Part shown: positions 23,601-34,515 of the stretch, in pieces
Layout of the letters: every line of letters starts with the position of its first letter
Position numbering within the stretch: position 1 is the first letter of the stretch
Assembly: GCA_015179045.1 (NCBI GenBank)
Contig: WHUZ01000084.1
Location: 62,001 to 126,000 of the forward strand
DNA: 64,000 bases
Reading direction: 5' to 3'
From: Kalaharituber pfeilii
Lineage: Eukaryota > Ascomycota > Pezizomycetes > Pezizales > Pezizaceae
The notes under the pieces: model-generated
Told to the model about the DNA's origin: nothing
The model's input: the letters and a program-made list of their open reading frames with translations, nothing else
Database searches by the model: none
Program-made: the position numbers and the translations under genes

Positions 23601-25805
23601 TCTGAGAAGGAAAGGATTGCTGATTAAGGCGGACACATCAGGCTTTGAGATATATTGTTCGTACTCCTTGACAGAACACTCAGGTTTAGCATTTACGTAT
23701 TGCGAAATGTACTTCTGGATGTTAGACTTCGAAAATGGTGCCAGGAAATATTCTTGTAATAGCTGCGACTGACCAGGTGGGTAAAACTTGCTTTGATACC
23801 CTGAAGGCAAATATTCTGGTCGTGTCGTAATGATAACTTTAGCGTTCCAGGAGTCAAGCTCATTTTCGGTGTAGAAGTTGCGGTCTCGCCTCTCAATCTC
23901 ATCATAGCCATCCAAGATAAATACGAATCGTCGCTGACGCCGAAGTAGCAGTATTTGGTCTTCAAGAAAGCCTTGCTTTGTAAAAAAAGCAGCTATGAGA
24001 TCGCAGGTGTTAATATTGCTTCCGGGTCTATATGCTCTAAAGAGTGGAATAAACACGGGAACCATCGCAGTTGCTTGATTGGAAGAGTTGTCGTACTCAT
24101 GCCATAGCTGGCGTACAAGATGGTGGTTGAAAGTTGATTTTCCGGACCCAGCAGCACCTTGAATTAGGCAAATCTTTTGTGGTACAGCATCCGAAATTAA
24201 GTGCTGAACAGCATCTAGTAGATCAAAACGATTGCTATCATGTGGATGCATCATTCCTTCTGCTGGAATATATAAGTCAAGCTCGAACACCTCCAGTTGA
24301 TGTTGTGCTAGATAGTCTTTTCTGAGCTGCTCAAATTCTGAATCTAGAGTTTTCCACACATTTGTTTGACGTTGATGCAATACTAGCTTTACATTAACAA
24401 GAAATCAGCAAGTGGGAGGTAACAAACATACCAAGTGCAGATAACTTCGCGTTAATCTCAGTGGATACCGCAAGGTTTTCCCTGGTTATGGCAAGGTTTT
24501 CCTTCCCGGTTGTGGAAATTTCTGTTTTCATTGACAGTAAGTATAAGTAGCATAACCATTATCCGTGACTGAAATAATATCACCATGTACTCACCATCTA
24601 GCATCGACAAAAGTTTCAGTTCCTCCCTTATATTATCCAAGAGACCCTCCATCTGCTTCAATTCATTGGAACTCTCTACTCTCATTAGCGAATATCCCAA
24701 TGCAAGACTTCCCATTCTTACCCATGATCCTTTTCATTGTCGCCATCTCCGCACACTCCCGAATGACCCTTTCCTTGCTAGCTATTTCACCGAGCAATGG
24801 TTGCATCGATACTGAGAAAGGCTTAAAGAGATTCCCGACATTCTTTGACCCTAAATTGGTTCTCATTAGCAGAGTCCAAGCTAACCCGGAAATGAACTTC
24901 CTACACGAAGTTGAGCTACCGAAATATTTTTTTACTTCGGCTGTAAAAGCCGAAATGGCATCATAAAGTGCTTTCAGAGCAGAATCCAGCTTGCATTTAA
25001 AAACCTCAGTTAAGTCTGAATGGACTGTGACCTCCAGCGATGCAGTCATATAGATGTGAGCATAGAATTCACAAGTGGCCATCGTATCAATAATAGTTGC
25101 CATTGCAAGTTCCAGGTTTTCCATCAATTCGACATGATTGAGTGCAACCTATTACATTAGGTGAATATTCCATAGGAGGGAGTTCTATGACTGACCTGCA
25201 GAATAGCTCTAACACCTGCCCATACAAGAGCAGTGGTTTCAGGGCTATGCTGTATTGCTGTATCGACTATTGCTGTATACTTCTGCACCCCCTTAAGAAT
25301 CCGCCCTATCCGCTCCACTACGACAACAGTCTCGCCATGCCTGTTGGTATATTTCCATTGTCTTTTTTTGATATCAGCTTTAGCAGACTCCAACTCCTTG
25401 ATTACATCTTCGATATTGGCACGAATATCCTGCGGAGGAGTTTGCGGTAGTCCTGATACAATTGGTGAATGAGATGAACCGGATACTGAAGTAGCATCCA
25501 CAGTTTGTACTTGTACTAATGGTAGTGGTGATGTCACAGTAGTAAATGGGCTCGCTGATATTTGTGCTGGCCGTGTTCGTGGGGTTGTCGGGGGGGGGAG
25601 GGAGGGGCGCTAGAAGCCCTCCCACGCCCCTCTATATTGCCAACAGGAGATGTCGATCTTGACAAGCCTCTATAGAGTAGGGGAGGTTAGCCTGAGGAGA
25701 GGTATCGCCATTCTGTTTGAAAACTGACCTGACACCAAGCTTTTCCCCGAACCTTCTTGCCCTCTCGCGAAGCCCTGTTGGGCTTTTGGCATCATTTTTA
25801 CCCAT
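20679..25805 (-). CDS. NACHT-WD40 STAND receptor (NWD/NLR-like) with pentapeptide segment; frame break at a C9 tract
   Basis: Signal-transducing ATPase of the fungal NLR class (HET-E/HNWD-like architecture), presumably a non-self or stress sensor. My model: exons 25805-25729, 25669-25196, 25148-24722, 24675-24595, 24521-24432, 24382-22872 and 22802-20679 (~1,594 aa). The donors and acceptors are GT-AG and the phases agree, except that exon 2 is one base short at a C9 run (plus strand 25590-25598); ten Cs would join the frame. Domains: a Pro/Ser-rich leader, then a helical N-terminal domain (HSPETTALVWAGVRAILQ, resembling NACHT_N/DUF7708-type domains; uncertain), then NACHT with Walker A GAAGSGKST (~455), Walker B FVFILDGYDEIE and TTRPEYL. 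Next come a winged-helix-like LYEQFVDDWLKR, FLHKSLRDYL, pentapeptide-like repeats (RADLSGGFFHQAQLQNANL) and 15 WD40 repeats of 42 aa. The 69-nt intron 22871-22803 is a multiple of three and has no stop, so retention is also possible. Confidence 0.88.
20866..22712 (-). repeat. Tandem array of ~15 near-identical 126-bp WD40 repeats
   Basis: Each unit encodes GHxxxVxSVAFSPDGQLLAS followed by GSxDxTIRLWSVPRHETVHT and FE. Units differ almost only at the three residues after GH, the residue after V, and the SxD/x-TIRLW pair. One unit lacks a codon (SGGDHT). Because 126 is divisible by three, a second same-strand frame also stays open through the array. That frame is a by-product of repetition, not a gene. 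Confidence 0.97.
25590..25598 (-). other. C9 homopolymer (minus strand) at the NLR frame break
   Basis: Upstream of this run the frame starts at ATG 25805 and reads through a 59-nt intron into a Ser/Pro-rich leader. Downstream the frame that leads into the N-terminal domain is offset by one. A tract of ten rather than nine Cs would connect them without any stop. Confidence 0.7.
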
Positions 25806-28184
25806 TTCAGAAGAGTGGTGTCAATGTCCGTACTTCTATGAGATGCAACAATAATAATAGTGAGAGCTTGGATAAGGAGCCTTGATTCACGTTGATGATA
25901 TTGTAAGTGACGGCGATTGATGATTGTTTGTTGTACTCAGCCTCAGAATACTTGCGAGTACATGTCTCATGCATCAAGTTGAATGCAAGATGAGGCTTGC
26001 ACTTAGTCATCCTCCACAGCAAAATCCCCCACTACACATGTTTGGGCGAGTATTGGATACAGAGACGGAAAGGCGTTTTGCCATTACAAGATAATCTATT
26101 CATCAACTTACGAATGGCACGAGAGAGCTATAAACTTGAGCCTAGCAATCTCCAGTGGAGTTAAAGGTTAGGACTGCACTACCTGCGCACGAAGTACCGT
26201 ACTCTACATCGTATAGCGCAAATGCAAAGAGACAAGCAGACGCATATCATGTGTAGAGTTATCAATAATACTAAACTGATACACCCACCGATCCATGTAC
26301 CTACAAGCCCCATAGAATTACCGCAAGCGTCCCAGTGTGTTTTCTTTCGCGAGATAACACTTTAGAATTAATCGCCAAATGAGCCAGGCATTCCTTCAGC
26401 GACCATAATTATAGACCTGGCTTTATCTAATGCCCCAGTGTACCCGGAGGTTTAAGTCCGTGTACCTGCAAATTTAATCCCATAGTACCCACCAATTGAT
26501 CACAGGAAAGATGCCATTGGTATAACCTTTAATGCGTATAAAATGGCCAGACAAAACCAAAAGTGCAATGACCCGTAAAAAGTCTTGGGGATTAGGCTTG
26601 CATGTACAGGCAACCCTGGCTATAAGGAAGATAGTCTGGTTTAAGGAAGGCCAACGTGCTGGCCCCCAAGTAGGCAGGGTGAAAAGAATGGTCAAATGCG
26701 GAAATTTTCAGTGTATGACATACGGATCTCAAATGCAAATTCAGTTCCTTACCCGGCCGCCAGCATCATACCTCCACAACGCCGCTTTGGACGTCCAGCT
26801 CTAGAGAAATGGAAGATATGTTGCGCTCGCCAGGAAGCGGGACAGCACCCAGGGGAAATGACTTAAGAAGACTTCTGCAAATTATTTCCTAATCCCAATG
26901 GCAAGCAAATGGCATTATATTCGATGTCTATGGCATTGAAGCAGTCAGATACACTAAGAGTTATTTTTCTCTTTTTTGTATTGAGATATCTTGAATTAAA
27001 TCACAACTCTGCTAAGCCTATTACATAGGGCAGTACTGAGGCCATGCCCCCGGTATTTCACTATAGCAAGTAGACTTTACCTGTTGCTGAATTAATTAAT
27101 CCTGAAAATCCTTCACTTTCACTATAGTCAGGGTCCTTTAGCTGCGTGCACAAACGATCTCGCCCATTCCTCTACTATAGCCAGGGTCACCTGTAGTCTA
27201 GTTGCACTGAACGTAGTTTGCATGATACACTTACCCCACGATTGCCAAAGACTTTTTACGTGTCACTGTATATAACAAAAGCAATGGGAGTAGTCGATCC
27301 AAGGAGTGATTTATGTTATCTGAGGAGCTGCTGTAGAAGCTGCTGTAGGGGCAGCGGGACGGGGGAACCGGGGCGGAGACGCCACTGGAGGGGCCATTGG
27401 AGATATCATCGGACGTGACACCAATGAGACCGCTGCTGCACCTGCTGGAGAAGGGTGGGATTGAGGGGGGTTTTGACAAGACAAAACTGCAACGCAGTAT
27501 TAATACTTGATATACCCTGAGTGTACTATCATAGTACAACACGCACTGTTGCACTCAGCTCAAAATTACAAGTACTTTTGTTTGTCCCCATCAAGTCCTC
27601 CATTCACGATCCCTTCAAAAGGCTGGGGCATTTTATCAAAAGAACCCTAATATAGTAGCGCTGTTTCTGAAAACCAAAACTGGACCGCTGTAACATTTCC
27701 AAAAGGCCAAATGACAGTAGAGCTGACTCTGCGATTTCAGGATACTGCCTGGCTACAGACCCTTAGTCCCCGTATGCTAAGCCCGCATTCACATGTACCT
27801 TCTACACAAGGCCTGCTGTTTCCATGGCCTACTGTTGTCAGTTTTGCATTGTACGTAGATTCATCTACTATCGGAAGATCTACGTCCAGATAAAAAATGA
27901 CGCATGTGCATCTCCTTTGCCCAGGTGGAAGCTCGCCTATCTCGTCCAATTCGTTGCCAGCTGATCAAAATCTGCAATCACTTTACCCTACATTTCATAG
28001 TCATAAACATTTCACTTCGCTCAGGTACCAAGGAAGCGAAGGCTCCTGGGCATACAATTCTCTAGGATCAATCATCTTCTACGCCTCAACTTCATTCCTC
28101 AGCAGATCGGCTTGCATTCTCGACTTTGTGTCAAATTATCACTTACGCAGTCAAGTAGAAAACATATGGCCCATATGGTATGAT
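25806..28184. other. Accessory stretch upstream of the NLR gene, no supported gene
   Basis: About 2.4 kb, containing the NLR promoter side. Several short frames (for example 26474-26804, 27218-27554, 27711-28286) have no recognisable domains. I could not build a splicing model. Confidence 0.45.
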
Positions 28185-29416
28185 GTTAATGCACGCTACC
28201 GGCACTACCGGGATATTGCGCACTTCCGGATACCACAACAAAAAATTACTATGAGTGCAAATGGCCCTCAAGTGGGCTCAAATTGAAGCCAGAGCATGAG
28301 AGAGTATGTTAAATTATCCTTTATATATTTCCTAGGCTTATTTGTAGCACATAAGTGATGACTTATTTGGTACATACAAAATCTTATGCTGGACATCTTT
28401 CAAGCTGCCATGTGTTAATGATTCTATCCTGGGACCTTATTGACCTAACTGTATACTCTGCTATCTATTTCGATGAAGTATAGGATGTTTGGTGGTGCTC
28501 AGGCTATTCTGTAAAGAATTGCACTATCATATTGAAGCGTATATCTTTCCTTGTGCATATATACAGCAATTCTGGGCTACTATACAGCATAAAAGCATTG
28601 TATGGAGAATCTCTGAGGCTATAAAATAGAAACACATATATAATAAGGTACTTGCTGAACTGCTTGCAGTACTAGCTGATGGATTTGAGCCATTAGGTAC
28701 TATTATGTGAATTTTATGCATAAAGCATTTCAAGAATACTCATCAGCTCTCTATGTAGCTCTGTAGTATTTGCAACTATGGTGCCTGTTACTGCTATTAC
28801 TTACCTCATTACCTATTATCATCTATATCTAATGTATATACATATTAATATGCTAATGTCACTACATTCTGCATACCTCTCCACTCAAGTGGCTATATAA
28901 CATCTAAATTCATTAGCTGGTGCTGCTAGCAGTTCAGCAAGTACCTTATTATATATGTGTTTCTATTTTATAGCCTCAGAGATTCTCCATACAATGCTTT
29001 TATGCTGTATAGTAGCCCAGAATTGCTGTATATATGCACAAGGAAAGATATACGCTTCAATATGATAGTGCAATTCTTTACAGAATAGCCTGAGCACCAC
29101 CAAACATCCTATACTTCATCGAAATAGATAGCAGAGTATACAGTTAGGTCAATAAGGTCCCAGGATAGAATCATTAACACATGGCAGCTTGAAAGATGTC
29201 CAGCATAAGATTTTGTATGTACCAAATAAGTCATCACTTATGTGCTACAAATAAGCCTAGGAAATATATAAAGGATAATTTAACATACTCTCTCATGCTC
29301 TGGCTTCAATTTGAGCCCACTTGAGGGCCATTTGCACTCATAGTAATTTTTTGTTGTGGTATCCAGATAATGCGCAATATCCCGGTAGTGCGCAATATCC
29401 CGGTAGCATGCGTTAC
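28185..29416. mobile_element. Foldback element: ~490-bp inverted arms around a ~235-bp centre
   Basis: The left arm (28185-28683) and right arm (28917-29416) are nearly perfect reverse complements over their whole length. For example, CTTGAAAGATGTCCAGCATA in the right arm matches the complement near 28385. The outer ends carry a CTACCGGGATATTGCGCA motif, once plus a degenerate half on the left and twice in tandem on the right. There is no transposase frame. The centre is AT-rich and unrecognised. A transcript across it would form a ~490-bp double-stranded stem. Confidence 0.9.
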
Positions 29417-30034
29417 TGCTTGGCGCCACAGCAATGAAGCCGAAAGCGGACATAAATGTAGTCTGGTTGGCATAAATAAGCTATGAATGTTCTCTTTTTA
29501 TATTCTTAGCCCTACTCTCGTTCGCAACCTAGGCCCTCTCTTCTCGCTTTCAATATCTCTTCCATAGGCTGCCATTTGCAAAAGAGCTGTGCTAACCCCG
29601 GCGCAAGGGCATGAGCAGTATAATACGGCGATATGACGGAATGCTTCAATGCAGAAGGAGTAGCAGAGCTAATCTCATGCATAGTATATTTTACTGAGAG
29701 TTGAGAGAACCCCAAGATCAGAGGCATCTGTATTATTATTCACGATCTCAACTAGAGAAAACAAGGCCTGAGCAGAAGCCAAGTACATAGTAAGAGAGAA
29801 ATTGTTATTCGTGGCATGAGACTCACTTGTAACTTGATATCTAGCGTTCCAAGGAAACAGTCATACCTGCCTCATAAGGTCCAACGCACATTTCTCCTCC
29901 TTGGTTGGAAAGCTTATTCAACATACTGTTCAATGAGCTCCAAGATCAACGTACTTACTAGTCTGGTTGGCACGACCCCTGACCGGAGGGAGGGTCTGGT
30001 CCAAAAGTTTCTTTTTTAGTATGGAAGGTCCTTT
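29417..30034. other. Short accessory stretch between two elements
   Basis: About 600 bp between the foldback element and the truncated family A copy 2. No gene is supported. TAGTCTGGTTGGCA occurs twice (29460 and 29958), one at each side of the stretch. Confidence 0.4.
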
Positions 30035-30986
30035 AGTAGCGCCATTGTTGGCCTACATTGGGGTATTCGCATACCAAATAGCCCAAGCAAAGTTTTTATC
30101 AATAAGAACAATATCTAGAACAATGAAGATACTGAAATCAATTGCACTGACATCATAGAGAGTGGAGTTTTGAGAGCTTCACATATGCATCAGCTACAAA
30201 TCTTGAAGTTGTAATAAATTGCAGAACAGAGTACTGCAACTGGAGGTAGGTCACTACGGGGTGTTTTCACTGCTATTGCAGTGCTCTTCTGTAGCCTGTT
30301 CCAGAGGCTTTTCGGGAAGTTTTTGCAGAGGCTGTTCCAGAGGCTGTTCCGGAAGCTGTTCCGGAGGCTGTTCCGGAGGCTGTTCCGGAGGCTGTTCCGA
30401 AGGCTATTCTGGATGCTGTTTGAGTAGCTGTTAACATGCTACAAGCAGCTGTTCGAGCAGCTGTTTAAGAGCGTGTTCCGGAGGCTGTGCAGAGGCTGTT
30501 CAGAGGCTGTTTCGGAAGTTGTACCGGAGGTCGTACCGGAGGTTGTTCCGGAGGCAACTTTCCAGGCCGTTTCGGAGGCTGTTTGAGCTCGAACAGCCTC
30601 TTAAACAGTATTTCAATGGTCTCTAAAAAGCCCTGAAGAGCAGTCTCGAAATCTTAGTATCTATCAGAATAGTAGTCAGACTATCAGAATAGTAAGTTTT
30701 GATCATTATAATGCCTGAACCTGCACTTATCGTAGTTGCCTGCAGTGCCATTTTTATATTTCTAGTAAAAGACTTACATCTATTTGCGCTGTCCTCATAC
30801 GTAGGTATAGGACTGTTGGTGCTGCAAGTCCCAAATTCGTTATGTCAGCTGTCCTATTACTTCTGACAATAAAATCCACACTGAGTGTCATAGCCAAGCA
30901 TACGAAAATATGCTAGTTTATGCCAAAAACTACATAGCGCATAATATGCATTTATCCCCTGTCCGGATACTTATTTTTTCGGCTAG
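30035..30986. mobile_element. Family A DNA transposon, copy 2 (left end missing)
   Basis: Collinear with 18870-19817 at roughly 85% identity: shared TACCAAATAGCCCAAGCAA, the GGCTGTTCC minisatellite, and GATCATTATAATGCCTGAAC. It ends with the right terminus TTTTTTCGGCTAG followed by TA. The left ~330 bp, including the left inverted repeat, is absent. The TA after its right end (30987-30988) is directly followed by the left end of the 2.3-kb element at 30989. Confidence 0.85.
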
Positions 30987-32111
30987 TACTATTTTATATC
31001 GGGAAACGATCGCCTACCTAGAAACGACGCGCATCTTGGCATGCCTCATGAGAAACCATTTTCACAATATCTTTGGCAACTTAGATGCCAGTAACATCAA
31101 ATAAAGTGATATAGATACAATGATGTCGGGACAACATTATCTACATATTCTATTGCCTATATTCAATGTCAAGCTCCTGCTATATCAATAAATATGTCAA
31201 CAGGTCAATTTAACCCCCCTCCCTCTTACGCTCCTATATATTGCCAGTTAAATAGTACTAACATCTATGCTCTTATAGCTGCTGTCACTCACTAATGGCC
31301 ATAGTATATGGTGGCATATGCTATAGGGGGGTAGGATACTTCAAGCTCTATTCGCAAGGCTAAAAGTGAGCAATTGCAGCAACTGTAGCTGTACCAATTT
31401 ATACTTAGTTATAATAAATAGAAGGTACCGAGGCTGAACATACTGTTATACACTCTACAACTGCTTACAAGATTGATATAGGGCTATCTACACCTTTAGA
31501 CCATCCTAGTTTACCAGTTGAAGATGATATACTCATTCCCAGCTGATATCTCTAAGAGTGTAAGACATGCAGTCAAGCGGACTCCTCTAGCAAAAACCCT
31601 CACAGCTCAACCAAAATTGCACGAATATGAATTCTGAGAAAGGATTTGGATTCCCTGGTGTTCACTTAGGTAACCCACCATTTTTCCTTGATTTTTTTTG
31701 CTCTTCTAATAATTTTTTTATGATTTTATCCGTGTCGAATAGTACTGACAGGTGATACAATGGATGCTCGGATACATGTCTCATGATTTATGGCAGCCGC
31801 TGTCTCACATGAGCCGCAGCTCCCTCGAGCTCTGTATTGATACCCCTAATAGCAATACTCTCGAACTGGTTTGCTGCTGTCAAACCTCAGATTTGCTTCC
31901 TAAACCGAATTACCATTTTAGATATGCCCTCAGCTCGCCGCTCGCAACCCCCGGGCCCAGATATGCCCCTCAAACCGGCTCGCTGCACACAATCCCTGCC
32001 TGCAGATATACCCCCAGGTCCGAATATACCCTCCAAACCAGTTCACCACCGCTCTCAACACTCTAAGTTAAAGTTAAATTCAGTTGCTGAAGTACTGGCA
32101 GTTGTGTAGGC

Positions 32112-32348
32112 GGCCAGTGGAGCGCGCGAAAATACGAAAAATGCACGCGCATACGAAATGCGCTTATGCAATGCAAGCGATATGTGAGCCGACGCTGGCA
32201 GGCGGCTGTTATGAGTTCACCGCGACTGTAGTATGGAGCTGGTGGAGCGCGCGAAAAATGTGAAAAATGTGAAAAATGCAAGCGCATACGAAATGCGCAT
32301 ATACGACGCAAGCAGCAAGTGATATGCGAGCCGACGCTGGTAGGCGGC
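32112..32348. repeat. Two ~100-bp imperfect direct repeats
   Basis: Both copies run from GTGGAGCGCGCGAAAA through GCGCATACGAAATGCGC to GAGCCGACGCTGG(C/T)AGGCGGC (32112-32207 and about 32241-32348). They are GC-richer than the surrounding sequence and lie inside the family C element. Confidence 0.8.
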
Positions 32349-32545
32349 ATCGCAATCGCACAAATGAGTGCTATATGAGCTACGCAGAAGACTAGCGAGG
32401 ATCACTACTGAAGTGTCTTTTTGGCCTGGCAGACAGTAACTCTCTGCGTTTACCACCTCCATTACAAACTCTGAGTCAAGGTTGGAAAAAACTATCATTT
32501 GGATGAGCCCTGGATCGAAATTATCTCATTGCTCGACTACGACAG

Positions 32546-32937
32546 TTGGAGGGTCAGAAAAATGTGAATGATTGTCATATTGACCTTGATTCGGACTCTA
32601 ATAACTCTCCTGAGTCTTCTGTAGATGGTCCGAACCAAAGTACTCCAACAGATAGGCTTACTACTAATATACTAGAAGTTAAGGGGGGGGGTCAACTACT
32701 AGTGGGAAAGGAGGAAAACGGCAGGCTAGAGGGCAAGGGAGTGGTAAAAGGGGACGAACTAGGGCTGCAAAAGATACAGACAATAAGATAGTAGTAAAGT
32801 CAACAGCATTATCTGGAGCTACTGACTCTCAGCCACCACCACCCCCTCCTTCGACACTTGAGGAAATAATTCAGCAAATGCAGCAGCTGCAGCAGCTAGT
32901 TTCAGGCCTCGCGAATAGAGCTGTAAGTTATTCTAGC
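32546..32937 (+). pseudogene. Unidentified Ser/Lys/Pro-rich frame broken at a G9 tract inside element C
   Basis: An 81-codon frame (LEGQKNVNDCHIDLDSDSNN...) runs into G9 at 32683-32691. In the adjacent frame downstream the sequence stays open with similar composition: TTSGKGGKRQARGQGSGKRG, then PPPPPPSTLEEIIQQMQQLQ, a short proline run and a Gln-rich coiled-coil-like helix. It stops at a possible splice donor (GCTGTAAGTT) near 32930. One extra G would join the two frames. Upstream, another frame (HLDEPWIEIISLLDYDS) abuts the start, so this may be a multi-exon remnant. No family is recognised, and there is no natural ATG start. Confidence 0.4.
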
Positions 32938-33277
32938 CTATATTGCATATGCTATCATATACTATAGCCATTAATGACTAACTCTTACTATAGGAAAGAT
33001 AGATATAGACCTATTGATAGATAATATGCAGGAGGTTGAGGAGGGGGGTAGTAATTTAATATTATTAATGCATATATTGATATAGCAAGTGAACTATTGT
33101 TGACAGAATTAATACAATATGCTAGAATTATAGTATCAGCTATGCTGTACATATAACTGTTTACTGTAAGCTGCTAGCATGTCTGTTGCACGAGATGTAG
33201 CCAAATGTAGTATCTCCAGCAGGCGTGCCAAGAACGTCATATCCCGGTCGACGATCGTATCCCGATATAAAACAGTA

Positions 33278-34515
33278 TAGGAAGGAACGATCTAACGAAT
33301 TTTATCGATGCAGTTGCATACCCGATATGCCAAGATAGAACTATGCTACTAATTAGGGATGGATGATTGCAGCCACAGACGGGGATGTAATTTTTGGTGA
33401 TTGTGCCGCGCTTTTTCCAGAAGACTGACAAAGACATAGGTAGCGAGCCCAATTTTTTTATTAGGCTGATTTTGCTGTAGCGAGTAAAGTTATTCAAAAA
33501 TAGCATTAGTAATGATACTAACCAAGAAACATGCTTAGATTTTACAACACTTTTGAGACTTCTATTGTGACTATTTTTCTGCATTCCACCGCATCTCTAC
33601 TGAGAATCTTATCCTCTGACAAAGCTTTCCTTTTTGCCCAGACTGATGCTCTACTTGATTCTTAACACATCAATGGGCCAATTGAATTTTTTCTTGCTCT
33701 TTTAATTGAGTGTGTAAAGCTTCAGAGGATGATGAAGATTGGCTCAATGGAGTAACTATTCATGGTTGCCCATGTGGATGGTTCAGAGGAATAAGAGTCT
33801 CGGATGTGGGAAGGGTCTCGAGAAGACATAGTAGCTTTCCCAAGTGATAAAACAAGCCTGGTGTTGAGATTAAAATTTCCCCGAACTTTGCCTGCTACAC
33901 CAGCCACAAACAATTCGTCACTACAGCAACAGTGATTAGTAATTACCCGAATTGCTTTACCCGGACGTTGCAAATCCTAGTCTCATGCCAAGACCCTCTG
34001 CGATCGGTTTTCGCAGCCCAGAGGTTCTTGGCATGAGAACTAGCCAATAATATTTTTTTTCCCTGGTGGTGCCGTGGAATTTTCTTGCCGCTATGTAGGC
34101 TCAGTACTCTACATAGATTAGCGCAAAGCAAAGCTCACCAATACATGCAGACTATTGAAGACACGTGCTTATTACTCCCTGCGAGATCGCAGTGCATGGT
34201 GTGACAACTATGCTTGCAGCGACATCTAAAAGCTTGTACCTAAGCAGGTATTTTACCCACTGAGCAGATCTCTCCACATTCCCCCGAATGTTAATCAATG
34301 CTCACCATGATGCTTTAACCGCACTATAGCGGATGTGATCCCGTTGGGATCATCCACGCTCATCCCCCTATTTGAATCTGAAGTACTATGTAATTTGCGA
34401 TCCCAATAAAGTATTCAAGATGCTTAAATGAAAGTTTCCATATTTCTTTTATTTATATCTAGGTTTTTGTTCCAGCTTCCCTTATTCCAGCCCAGGTTTT
34501 GTCCTACTTTTCAAC
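33278..34515. other. Accessory stretch with a strong hairpin
   Basis: About 1.2 kb upstream of the cysteine-rich protein gene. 33329-33351 (CCAAGATAGAACTATGCTAC) resembles the left flank of family A copy 1 (18518-18540). Aside from the hairpin listed separately, no gene is supported. Confidence 0.45.
33977..34043. repeat. 67-nt imperfect hairpin
   Basis: CTAGTCTCATGCCAAGA ... TTCTTGGCATGAGAACTAG with an inner CCCTCTG/CAGAGG stem and a short loop. The ends resemble the GTTCTCGTGCCCAG ends of the small MITE-like elements at 20293 and 35765, so it may be a diverged member. Confidence 0.75.

Larger units (their letters stand above)
30989..33275. mobile_element. 2.3-kb TA-flanked DNA transposon (family C), apparently non-autonomous or decayed
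   Basis: The left end CTATTTTATATCGGGAAACG and the right end (reverse complement CTGTTTTATATCGGGATACG) are inverted repeats that continue with gaps for about 65 bp (including TCTTGGCATGCCT versus TTCTTGGCACGCCT). TA borders both sides (30987-30988, 33276-33277). The inside has no recognisable transposase. It holds a frameshifted Ser/Gly/Lys/Pro-rich frame at 32546-32937 and two ~100-bp direct repeats at 32112-32348. Confidence 0.75.

Noticed and set aside
30219..30434. Gly/Cys-rich repeat peptide (SGGCSGGCSGG)
   Set aside because: It is the translation of the GGCTGTTCC minisatellite inside a non-coding transposon copy.
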